A DNA stretch of 64,000 bases from NCBI RefSeq assembly GCF_963678635.1, contig NC_087063.1:42298759-42362758 (forward strand). The letters run 5' to 3'. Source of the DNA: Symsagittifera roscoffensis. Lineage: Eukaryota > Xenacoelomorpha > Acoela > Convolutidae. Made by a program: the position numbers and the translations under genes. Shown one piece after another: positions 45,378-56,400 of this stretch. Under the pieces are notes generated by a model that was not told where the DNA came from, ran no database searches, and saw only the letters and a program-made list of their open reading frames with translations. Numbering within the stretch: position 1 is the first letter of the stretch; every line of letters starts with the position of its first letter.

Positions 45378-46343
45378 ATGAATTCAACCTATGATGCTGT
45401 TTTTAAAGTCATAGAAACAGACGTAGAAATTTTAGCAAAAGCAATTAACCAAGCCATAAGCGATTCCGACGAAGTACAGATCATAAACGATTTCTTAACG
45501 GAATTGAAGAGCTTGCTTGACGATGCCAATAACGAAGCAGTCAAGATAATACGCACCGGAACGGACCAGCAAGACTCAATCATTGAACGATTGAAAACTT
45601 TGAAAGTTTTGTACCGAACGATCCAACTACGATCAAAACGATACGAGCGTACCCTCAACAACACTGCCACGTCTTCTTTAAACTCATCACGAGTAGCCAG
45701 CAACGTCTCGACGCCTTCAATAATACGACAAGCCTTGAAAAATCTTCCCCTTCGACGCCAAACGGAAAGTTTAACCCGTAGTACCACTACACAAAACGTC
45801 ACCATAGACCAGGACACCCCGGACGATTTGCCACAATTTTCAGGATTGCCAGCAAGCTTAAACGCTACTTCAAACCACAGATCAAATTCCGCCCAGGACA
45901 ATTCAGGACTCCTACTTCGCCCCGGATCTAACAGCGACGCCAATACCTTGGATCATCGCATTCATCAACAAAAAACAGAAACTCTTGGAACTCAAACTGC
46001 CCATGGAACTCACCTCCATCTTCAGTCAAACCTCTCATTGCAGCAGTCGAACGCCGACTTGTCACAAAGTTCAAACCTTCAGCCGAACCACCCAGAAGCT
46101 CAACTTCAAGGAACGACTATAGAATTGAACAATGGAACTCAACTCCAAATCGACAATCAGCAATTGACAGCAACAGTGGGACAAAGACCGAACTCAGAAG
46201 CTCAACTTCATGAAACGTCACAGCACTCCAACCCTGGAACTCAAATCCAAGTTTTCAATCAGCAGATGAACGCACCAGCAACCCAACAAAGAAATGTTTC
46301 AGCGCCAATATTCTCGCGAGTATTGGACCATAGTAACAACTAG
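45378..46343 (+). CDS. Orphan ORF, 321 aa, Gln/Asn-rich repeats
   Basis: An ATG at 45378 (AATTAAAAATGAATTC) opens 321 codons in a segment visibly richer in GC than its surroundings. Residues about 1-90 are predicted helical (LTELKSLLDDANNEAVKIIR; LKTLKVLYRTIQLRSKRYER). The middle is Ser/Thr-rich. From about residue 205 the chain is Gln/Asn-rich with a 34-residue repeat (EAQLQGTTIELNNGTQLQID / EAQLHETSQHSNPGTQIQVF) and a weaker earlier copy. There are no catalytic motifs, signal peptide or membrane segment. It could be the N-terminal gag-like ORF of a retroelement or an intronless host gene. It lies just beyond the last DHCR24 exon found, on the opposite strand. I do not recognise the family. 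An overlapping 184-codon minus-strand frame is judged a shadow. Confidence 0.45.
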   Translation: MNSTYDAVFKVIETDVEILAKAINQAISDSDEVQIINDFLTELKSLLDDANNEAVKIIRTGTDQQDSIIERLKTLKVLYRTIQLRSKRYERTLNNTATSSLNSSRVASNVSTPSIIRQALKNLPLRRQTESLTRSTTTQNVTIDQDTPDDLPQFSGLPASLNATSNHRSNSAQDNSGLLLRPGSNSDANTLDHRIHQQKTETLGTQTAHGTHLHLQSNLSLQQSNADLSQSSNLQPNHPEAQLQGTTIELNNGTQLQIDNQQLTATVGQRPNSEAQLHETSQHSNPGTQIQVFNQQMNAPATQQRNVSAPIFSRVLDHSNN

Positions 46344-46718
46344 ATGACCAACATGATCAACGACAGCTAACACTGTTAGAAAATAAGTCAGCTCAATTTG
46401 ATTTTTGAAAATCTAACAAAATATGTTTATGATGGGCTAGATTGGTGGTCTGTATCGCGTGACTTTTTTACGACGGTGTGAAAAAATCCTTTAAGTCGCA
46501 AAAAGCAAAACTCAATCTTTTTAGTCTTAAATCAAATCTAGTTGATCTTTGGAAGTGTTTTGGATTAGGAGACAACTGTTATGGTTTATTATGATCCAGC
46601 TTAATGCTGACATGCTGCTTAGTTGCTTGAAATAATCCTCAAATCTGGTGCTCCTATCGAGCGCAGTCTTAGCCAGACATGTTGGTTCCATACTATTTTT
46701 AGTGATTTCATATTTTGC
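46344..46718. other. Sequence between the orphan ORF and the assembly gap
   Basis: No continuation of the ORF in any one frame and no DHCR24 exon on the minus strand. GC falls back to the local background soon after the stop codon. Confidence 0.35.
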
Positions 46719-46918
46719 NNNNNNNNNNNNNNNNNNNNNNNNNNNNNNNNNNNNNNNNNNNNNNNNNNNNNNNNNNNNNNNNNNNNNNNNNNNNNNNNNN
46801 NNNNNNNNNNNNNNNNNNNNNNNNNNNNNNNNNNNNNNNNNNNNNNNNNNNNNNNNNNNNNNNNNNNNNNNNNNNNNNNNNNNNNNNNNNNNNNNNNNNN
46901 NNNNNNNNNNNNNNNNNN
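46719..46918. other. Assembly gap, 200 N
   Basis: Exactly 200 unknown bases, likely a fixed-size placeholder. The last coding exon of DHCR24 could lie here or further left. Confidence 0.95.
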
Positions 46919-46964
46919 GGGCAAAATTTTAAAATTTCAAATTTCAAAATTACGTCGCGATTAT

Positions 46965-47215
46965 GGTAAGCATTTTTTTCGAAAAAAAATTTTAAATCAG
47001 TTTTTTTGTCACCAGTCTAGTCTGTTCGACTGTTCTCATACAGCCGAAGAAATGGTTTAATTTTTTTTCTACTGTTATTCAAAAATGTATGAAAATTGTA
47101 TGACAAGCATTTTCTCCATACACTTGATGTATGGAATTGTATGATAATGATTTTTGTTATATGGAATTGTATGATAAGCATTTTCGGTGAATGGAGGTCA
47201 ACCCGGGGTCTTTCC
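46965..47215. repeat. Partial copy of the 22.5 kb foldback
   Basis: TGTATGAAAATTGTATGACA and AGCATTTTC units and GGAGGTCAACCCGGGG correspond to 23566-23660 (TGTATGAAAATTGTATGATA; GGACGTCAACCCGGGG). It adjoins the N gap, so the missing bases may be the rest of a hairpin-forming element. Confidence 0.65.
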
Positions 47216-47399
47216 TTCATGACTCGCAGATGGTGGGGTAAAAAAGATATACACCAAAAGGTTAAATTTCCAAAAACTCTAGATCATTTCTTTCCAATAA
47301 AATGGCAACTTATAATCGGACTTAAACAGTTTATTCAGCCGAACTTTCTTTGAAAAAAGAGACAACTTAACTGGTTGATTGTCAAATAAAGAAAGTTAC

Positions 47400-47498
47400 C
47401 CTTTCTCCCTCCTGACAAACTCTTCCACCGTTCTTGTAGTTTGCACTGCATCGAAGCTGTCCCTTTTCGGAACTCCATACACGCCAATGTCCACAAAC
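47400..47498 (-). CDS. DHCR24: DHCR24 exon, VDIGVYG segment
   Basis: 99 bp after [41 protein letters not shown], donor AAAGG|GTAACT. It matches YIDIGAYGEP ... LEKFVRSVHG. The exon that should follow (MLYADCYM-like) was not found. Confidence 0.92.
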
Positions 47499-50400
47499 CT
47501 ATATTTAAGACATGAACCATTCAATTTTTTAACATCCTATTAACGTTAGATATCTGAAACGATCTGTATGTCACCAAAAATAGTTTGGCGATAGAACGTT
47601 TTTTTTCTAAACCAATAATCAAAGTTGATCCTTTTATAAACAAAGTAGGTTATTACTACGCCAAGCTCGTTATTTCGGTAGTCTGTGGATTCCAGGGACA
47701 TGCCTGTACTTTAAAGCATTTTTGTCTGTAGTTTTAGTTTCTGCGATTTGCGGAGGACCTGTGAAACGCTATCAAGCCTGTCTGAGCATAGTCCATTTCT
47801 ATTATAGTCAGTGAAAAGCATAGATCTCCAGAATTTCAATGAGTCCAACTTACATGTCTGGGATTTTATCGTCCGTTCTAAGCATTCCCAGATTGTTTGG
47901 CAACTTAAACGGGCAAATCCATAGAGGGTAGATTGACACCTGCTCCTCGAACATATCCAGGGACCTCTGGAGGCTTTCCAGGGGCACCAGCATATCTTGG
48001 ACCATGTGATGTTGTTCGTACAGTCGCTTGATTGTTTTGCCCTGGGTCAGTTTGAGGAGGGAGATTTTTGGTGGAATTAACCAACCAAACACATACCTGA
48101 ACAAAAAGAGTGAGTTGAATTGAGTGGAACAAAAAATTGATTGATAATGCCATTGCGGTTTAATTGGGAGAATTCATTTCCTAATGAGCAGATACGCAGA
48201 TATTGTAACGCAACTCATCACAGAGAACCAAATATTACTTATCAAATTATTAAAGTTACTAAAACTCATCAAAACTCTTATTTGGACTTTGGACTCCAAG
48301 ATACATTGCATTGAATACGTTATGTGTAATAATGTCATTTTATTTTGGCTCGAATGTCGTGTCCCAATGCCCTGATCACATGTGAACAATTCGCCCTCTA
48401 CTACCCTCATCGAGCAAGTGAACAATCTCCGATCCCCCAAACAAACAAAAGACAAGTAAAAAAAACCAAATGAACAATCTCCCCCTAAATCAATTTGGGG
48501 GAAGGGGGTATTGTTCACATGGCACTGATTAGGAGTTGGAGCCACTACCTCTCCTAAAGGCAACCCAAACTAATCATAAAGCTACCTGGATATAGAGCGT
48601 TTACCCCGAACAAACGAAAAGATTCTTATTAAAAAGATAACTCTTTTTGACATTTAGATGACCTGAACAAGATGTTGTTTCCGAATGGGATGATGTCCTG
48701 GATCTCCCAGAAGATGGATCTAGAGTGTCTGTGGTAGTAGTCCCTCAGGGGAATCCACTCCTCGCATACCACCCCACTCACTCCGTCTCTACTCTTCTTC
48801 AGCATGCACTCCACGTGTTTGAAAAACCTGAAAACATTTCTGTCAATGATGAAAAGATGTTAACCCAAATTCCACTTTTTGGCAAAACATTTTAAGAAGT
48901 GGTTTTGGCAAAAAGTGCAAATTTTTACTGGACAAAAAAGTTTTCGCCAAACATAAAACCAGGATTGGCCTTTAAAGTAAAGCCTTACTAAGGTAACACC
49001 TCTCTTGCAATGAGTGTTGCAGAAAAACTCTATGCGATGAGTGTTTCCCGTAAAACTCATGTCTTGGAGTCCGTATTACACTGCCAATTTGTAAGTTCTT
49101 TATTGTAAGATGAGCGGTTCAAGCCAATCGTAATCAAGCTCCACTTTTTCGTTTAAAACTGCCCGTAAGCAAATGAAAACAAGGATCGACAGTTGCAATG
49201 CTGGATATACAGAACGTTCCGATCACATTCATAAAAAACTACCTTTGAAAAAAAAAGAATTACGTTAACTACGTGTAATCGACAACAGTTGTAATCAAAA
49301 CATGAATAACAAAGATATACTTATCTAAAATGAATAAGTTAGTTATCACTTGGCTAACTTGTAGCCATCAAACTTTTGAACACTAACAATTGGAGCTATC
49401 AAGAATAGTTGGTCCTGGTAAACTGACCCGCTCTTTTACTATTATAAAAATGGAAAAAGAAGTTTTCCTAAACTTTTTTCTTCTATTTTCGCTCAATACT
49501 TTTTGAAAACCTTTTAATGCCGGCAAGCGCTAAATTAAGCTATCATTTTAGTTGTTTTTTCTTAATAAATTCGAATTTCCTCAGCCCAAATCACTAATTT
49601 TGATATATAAAACGTTACTCGCTCGAAATTGCAGCAAAATTTGAAAAGTTCAAACCGGTTTTCCTGGCAACTGAGACATTTTGAAAGTTTTTAATGTCCT
49701 TCGAATCTCGACTAAAACGGCATCAATAAATTATATCACTTGATCCTTTCTTATAACTTTTCCGGTACCTCATTTTGAGTGGAAAACAAAAGAAGAAACA
49801 AAACTAAACCGCACATGAATACAAAGTTTCTCACATTTTCAATAGTCGGAAGAAAACGAAGACCTCTCGCAATTTAATAACTCTGTTTTAAAAAGATACT
49901 TGAAACAGTACCAACAAAAAGTTTGCAAAGTGTCAATGATATCAAAATAAACTAATTTTTTAACAATTTTCTTTTTTCGACAAAAACAAATTTCCAAAAC
50001 TCTGTAATTTTATGAATCGTTTCCGATCGGCCTTCTTTTAAAAGTAAAATGAGCCAATGAGAGAAAACTATCCGTAAATTTTCTACAATGCTGGGAAATT
50101 TTAAAAATAAACTTCAAAAGAAATCGAAAATCAAAACGCGAAAAATCAAAGTTGAGCATTATCAAATTTTTAATTTCTCATTTAAAAAAGACACGGCCTC
50201 AATGAATATCTTCACTACATTCACTACATTGACTGTCTTAAACCGCGTGGAAAAATCAACGTAGGCAAAGGACCAAAATTTTCACGGGACAAATTATCTT
50301 TCTAAGTTGAGTAGTTTTCCTCTGTTCTTTCGAAAAAAATTTCAACATGTTTTGGTGGCGGTTAATCTAAGCTTAAGCTCAAAAAATACTTGGCAGTTTG

Positions 50401-53400
50401 ACCTTTAACTTTTTAAAACCTTTACTTTTAGTAGAGGACGCAAAAAGAATGCAAATGATTTTCACCATAAACAAGCGAATAATATGAGAAGCGTGTGAGA
50501 AAATGAAACGGAGCATTTTAGTTTCTAAGTTAATATTGTTCTAAAATCCGGATCTTGTTTACTATTTCCCCCCTTTTGGACCTTGTTAACTCTTTCCCCC
50601 CTATGCATGTAGTACTTTTGACAACCATTTCTGTATAAAATATGCATTTCAAAAACATCAACAATTAAGTGAGTTTTCATTTTTGCGCGTTCTTATTTGT
50701 ATTACTCACTATTTATATAATACCCACGTAAAATTTTTTAAATATATATATTTCCTGATTGAAAAGGTGGCCGCCAAAGTTGAATTTTTGAAAATCGAAA
50801 TAGCGGGAAATAGTTAACAAGATCCTAGATTTCCCTTTTTAAGAAAAAGTTCTCATCGATTCAGTTTTCTTGATTTGCGTTAGCTCGTGAAAGTTATACG
50901 AGATAATTCGAAAACAAAGATTTTAGAGAATACAAAAATAAAACGTTTTTCATTTCAGATGGAAACGTCGCGCACTTAGATCAATATGTTTGATTTTTTT
51001 TTGGACATATTTGGATAAATTAGTTGCTGATCATAGGAAACTGTCAGTACAAACCGATGCAGTAACATACTTTTTCGTTTGGAAACATTTTCTGATTCAG
51101 TTCCTACCATTGTTTTAGTACCAACAATTTTAAACAAAATAACAGGAAGAAAAGTAATTGCAGGGTATTGGCGTATATTTAGCAGATTTCATTTGATGAG
51201 GGTGGTTTAAATGAAAAAATGAGTTTCAATTTTCAACTAGGATAGCCGGTTACTGTGCAAGAATGTTCCGACTCCAGTCTTAAAAAATACAACTAAATTT
51301 TTCAAATTAATGTCGTTGTTTTCGGCGTATTTCTCTCGACTTCGCAAAAAAACTTAAAACCAATGCCAAAAAAGCCTGTGGTCAGATATAAACTCTACGT
51401 TCCACTGAGAAAGCTCAAAAAGTAACAAAACTGTAGAACCTGTAACAAGTCATTAAAACTGCAGTACCCTACATAAAACAGCTCTATCGCAAATGTGTTT
51501 AGTTTAAAGGCTTATGAATTTTGAAAAAAAAATGAAGAACAATTAATGAAAAAGCCAATTATCTTAACATTTCTGATTGGTATCGGTTCATAACTAAATG
51601 CACTGTTAAAACTAGAAGCATGAAGTTCAACTTTTATGCCATTCACACTATTTTCATCTAAAAGCGACAATAAGCTTCGCTAATAAAATAAAAAATAGGG
51701 AAAGAAAGCTTCAATTGACAAGCCACCGAAAGAAAAATTGGAGAGAGAATAAAAAAGAGTGTTTTTCTACTGAAATAAATCCAATGCTTAAAAATGAATT
51801 ATAAATATTCTAAAAAAAATCAAGAAAAAAGAAAAATTATCTATAAAGAAACTTTGAGCTTCAATGAAAAAATTATATCACCTTAAAACAAATAGATACA
51901 AATTTGGAGCTTCATTGAAAAAATTATATCACCTTAAAAGTCTTGGAAATTCCAGAATTTTATTTAAATCAAATTTTTGCGCCAAATTTAACCCAACATA
52001 AGATCCCAAATACTGAAAATACTAAAACAATCAATCCACTCATAATCGTTCAGAACTAGTGAATTAAATATTGATAGACGCGGTCGCGCCAATGTATAGC
52101 GAGTTATTCAACAAAGAATAAGATTTGATACGAAAAGAGTCAGGGATATTTTTGACTATCGGCCACAATTTTAATGCAAATGAAATTCTAAAAGCTAAAA
52201 CCCCTTCTAATAAAACGATTCATGCGTCTGAACTATTTGATACATTTGAACTATTTGTGAACTTTGAAAAAGGAAAACTTAAGCGAATGTCAAAATGTTA
52301 TAATATATTTTCTTAAAAACAAAGCTTAAAAAAGCGCGCGACTTGAATCAGTGTCGTTACTTCATTCATTAACATTTGAAATTTACTTGGTTTTTTGACC
52401 AGCCTCAGAAACTTATTCAGTCACATATCTTACAGTAATGGCAATTAAAATGCTGCTTACACTTACCATGGTTTGAACCAGCGACCAATTCTATTCAACT
52501 TCTTGCTGTCGCATTTGTCGGAGAAGTTGGCCGTCATGACAACCGCCGTGTCTTTCGAAAACACGAGACACTCAATGAATTCGTCTGGGTTTTCCGAACT
52601 CAGAGATGACCGAAGAAGCTGAAACATTATATTGCGAGGAGTCATGAAGCGGTGCTTGCTTTCGTTAATCAAATTTCCAAAGCCCAAAAATTTAAGTATT
52701 TTTTTTGGAAATATGGGGTGCTAGGAGGGCATCCCGGGCACAGAAAAAAATAACGAAAAATCCTTCTTTCGTAATTTTTACTCAACGAAGAGCAACAATC
52801 AGTGGTGATAATCAGGCAGAATGGAAACCTTTCATTCGTAATTCGGACATATATGTCGCTTATGTTAATTTCGTTCCTGAGCAGATCCTCTCCTTTTATT
52901 ATCCGAGATTTAGAATTTTTAAAAACCAACTGCCAAAGTACTATCAAGTTCTATACATCATCGGTCGAATCATGAACCCTTAATTACTTCTATGGCTTGT
53001 TGCATGGAGTGCATTGGGAAGTAGTTGATGTGAACAAATTGCTTCGAGGGTACAATTTTGATCTTCACAGACACCAAGAAGCCCAGAGTGCCATAGGACC
53101 AGGGCACTGCGTAGAACTGGAACAAATATACCATTAGCTAATTCATATGAGTGAATAGGCTTCATCAAGATACGATTCAACTCAAAAGTTTGAAAAGAAT
53201 TACGCTGAAATTCTTTGTGTCAGTTGTAGATTCTGAGACGTCATCAATTTATCTAACAAAAAAACTCACGAGGTCCTGATTTTCTTCCTCTGAGCAGACG
53301 ATGACTGATCCATCAGCCATGACGAGTTCATACTCTTGACAGATGTGCTACAGGAAAATACTTCAAATTAGCTGGTAAATCGTTCCATATTGACGGATAT

Positions 53401-56400
53401 TCGGAGATAATGTTAAAAATTGATGATGAAAACGAGTATCTTTTGGCGCTATCTTCTTCTTTCACTTACCACTGTCTTTCTCACGAAAAAAAATACACAT
53501 TAAAAACTTTTCACAAAACATTCCATATGGATACAGTATTTACAAAAAAAAACTGTGATGCTTAAACCTTAAGTTATAGTAATGTTAATTCAAGGGCATC
53601 AATTGAGCAATGACCCCCCCCCCCCCCCGATACGACCTATTGAGCTGTCCGATACGACCCCAAGCAAAAGCGACAAAAAGACGTTTTCTAAAGCGAACTG
53701 GTGGTTGAAGTGTATATAGGTTGCAATCATATGGCCTTCTGAATATTTATTAAATGATTGTCGAGAAAAAGTTTTTGAAAATAAAAATCAATTACTTTTC
53801 TTCTTTTTTTCGATTTTTTTTTTTGGTTGCCTTGAGGTAAAAAAAAGCCAGTATCAGTTCAGTGGCATCCTATTAAGTAAGCAGTTGACCATTTTTCTTA
53901 AACCAAAACAGGAAAAATCCGATAATGATGCGACTAAATTGGCTTTTTTTAAACTCTGAACCTAGTTTGTGGGTTTTCATAATGTGATTTTTGATTTTTC
54001 GCGTTTGTTCAAGAACTTGGTGTATAGTATTATACAATTAAAAAGTAGTTAATGTCCTTATATACATGTCTCAAGTACCTCTTGCTCAGTTCATACAATC
54101 AAGGCTTCCATTTTGATTGTGTCGTTAAGAATAACAATAACAAAACTGCTCATATCAAGGCAAGGCTTTTGAAAATTTTGACTGCCCCGTAACTCGAATA
54201 ATTCTGATTAGAAAAAACAATGATAATGTTATGATTTGTTTTTATGTCTATCTTAATGACCTTCGGTATTGATTAAATACCCGTTAACTCGGCTTGATTC
54301 GACCAATGTCATTGTGTGTTGGTTCTAGTTTTAATTTAGAACGTTTTAAATTCACACTTTATTTTACTTGTTACCTATATACCTACATAGATTAAAAGAA
54401 CGTTTTATTATGGCGCAGTCAAATGAATCGAACGTGCGCGGAATCCCCTCCTTTTGGCCGAACGATACTGTAGAGCCATCGCATTCCTGGAAACAATGGA
54501 GCCAACAATTCCAGTTGGCGATAAATGCGGAAAAAAATCTGGACATAGATAGTCTCATCGGACCGGAGGTACCAGAAACGCAAATTCCTATATTGAAGCA
54601 AACCACAGGAAGCGAGTCGGACACAGACAGAACCAGTAAAGAGATGAGGAACAAAAATGCGATGAAACAATACGAAGCCGCCGATGAAAAACGGATAAAC
54701 GAAGAAAAGAGAAAATTCAATGGGCTGAGACGGACTGAAGCTGACAAAAAACTCCACTCGATTTTGTTTTTAGCACTATGGAGCGAAGGAAAAAAAGTTT
54801 TTGCTCAAAAGAACCCTCGGGTAAGGATTTTAGCTATCTCATTCACGGAGTTCTGGACATTACTTGACATCACATTTGTTAAAAATCCTAATACAATGTT
54901 CGAGAGGTACAAACTACTAAGGCGTGAACAAAAAGATCGGGAATCGTTCGAACAATTCTGGGACATGCAACATAAGGTAGAGCGACGAAGCTGAATGGAT
55001 AAGAAATATCTTCATTTGTAACTTGAAGAATACAGAAACTCAAAAGAAATTACTCTCAGCCACGATAAGCCCGTCGGAAGCGCTCAATCAGGCCTTCATT
55101 GATGAAAAAGGCTATTTTAACCATCAAAAATTGACTGACATGGCGAGATCCTCGAGCAATGGGCCAACTTCTAAATCTTTTAATTTACACAACCAGATCA
55201 AGAAAGAACTAAGCCTCAACATAGAAAGAAGTAAAACTTGCTTGAAATGTGGGAACCCATTTACAAAAGGACATCTAAACGTATGCCCAGCGAAGGACAT
55301 AACATGTAAAAATTGTAATTACAAAGGAAACTTTGCTAAACTATGTAATTTCCGTAACAAACGACCCACTGTAAATACTGTATCTGATAATGATGTAAAT
55401 ACTGAGAATTGTACTTACGTCCCGCCGGAAAGTTAGTGAAGCAAAAATCCAATAATCAAGAAATTTGCGGAGTGATAAACGCCTGGAACGAATGTGATAA
55501 ACGAATGGAACGACGACGATTTCTCTGTATTGAGCGTTAGAACAATCTACGACAAAAATGGGCTCGAAACTAAGAAACTTTTAAATATAAGATTGGGGTG
55601 GGAAATGATCGTGAAAATGAACATTACGGTAGACTCAGCGAGCTCTGTTAGCTTTTTGAAACAAAACATGTTGCACGAACTTAAGCTGATATATCCCAAC
55701 CTTTAAATTTATCCAGTGGAGAAGAAGTTAGAGACCTTTATTGTGGCTTCACTGATGATACCATCACTATTCTAGGAAAGATCATTGTTAGGACGCAATC
55801 CAACGGGTGGATAAGTGAAGAAACGCCGTTATTTATCACTGGTGGTCACGAACGCAATATTCTGGGGAAAGACAACTTAAAAAAGTTAGGCATAGGAAGG
55901 AAGCAGAAGAAATGCCCCCAGCCAATTTTCTCAGTCAGTCAACCACCATACGAGAGTAAGTGAAATAAACCACACTTAGCAACTGATAAATTTTTAAATT
56001 AAATTTAAAGAATTGTTTCCTCGAGTGGGAAAAAACCTTAACACTTGCAAGGTCACACACTTCCGCTACCTGTTCAACCCTGTTCAGGCAAAAGGGAGAA
56101 GAGTTCCCCTACACATATTTGCGGGAGTTAATGAATAATTAAGAAGAATGGAGACCTGGGGCACATTATAAAACTTCAAAAGGTTGACAAAGATTGTTTC
56201 ATGAGCCCGATTGTTATAAACAGGGGAATAAAGACGGTTCAATTAAATTGGCATTATATTTTAAATTAATAAATGACCAGATTTTTGAAAACAAATACCA
56301 AATGCCAAACATCCATGAACTCATAGATAACTTGGCCTTACAAATCTTATAAAAACCCACTGGGCAGGTTTGGTTTAGCAACTTGGATCTGAAAATGCAT

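Noticed and set aside
45389..45943. 184-codon minus-strand ORF
   Set aside because: Overlaps the longer plus-strand orphan ORF; its openness is explained by low stop density in the GC-richer segment and it has no recognisable motif.
46619..47060. Several ORFs running across the N gap
   Set aside because: Mostly made of unknown residues; no real coding content.
43900..47399. Search for the last DHCR24 exon (a YADCYM-like motif) on the minus strand
   Set aside because: No matching frame found left of 47400 outside the gap, so no exon is claimed.
54368..54410. Upstream in-frame ATG for Gypsy C gag
   Set aside because: Lies inside the LTR; homology with copy B starts at the ATG at 54410.
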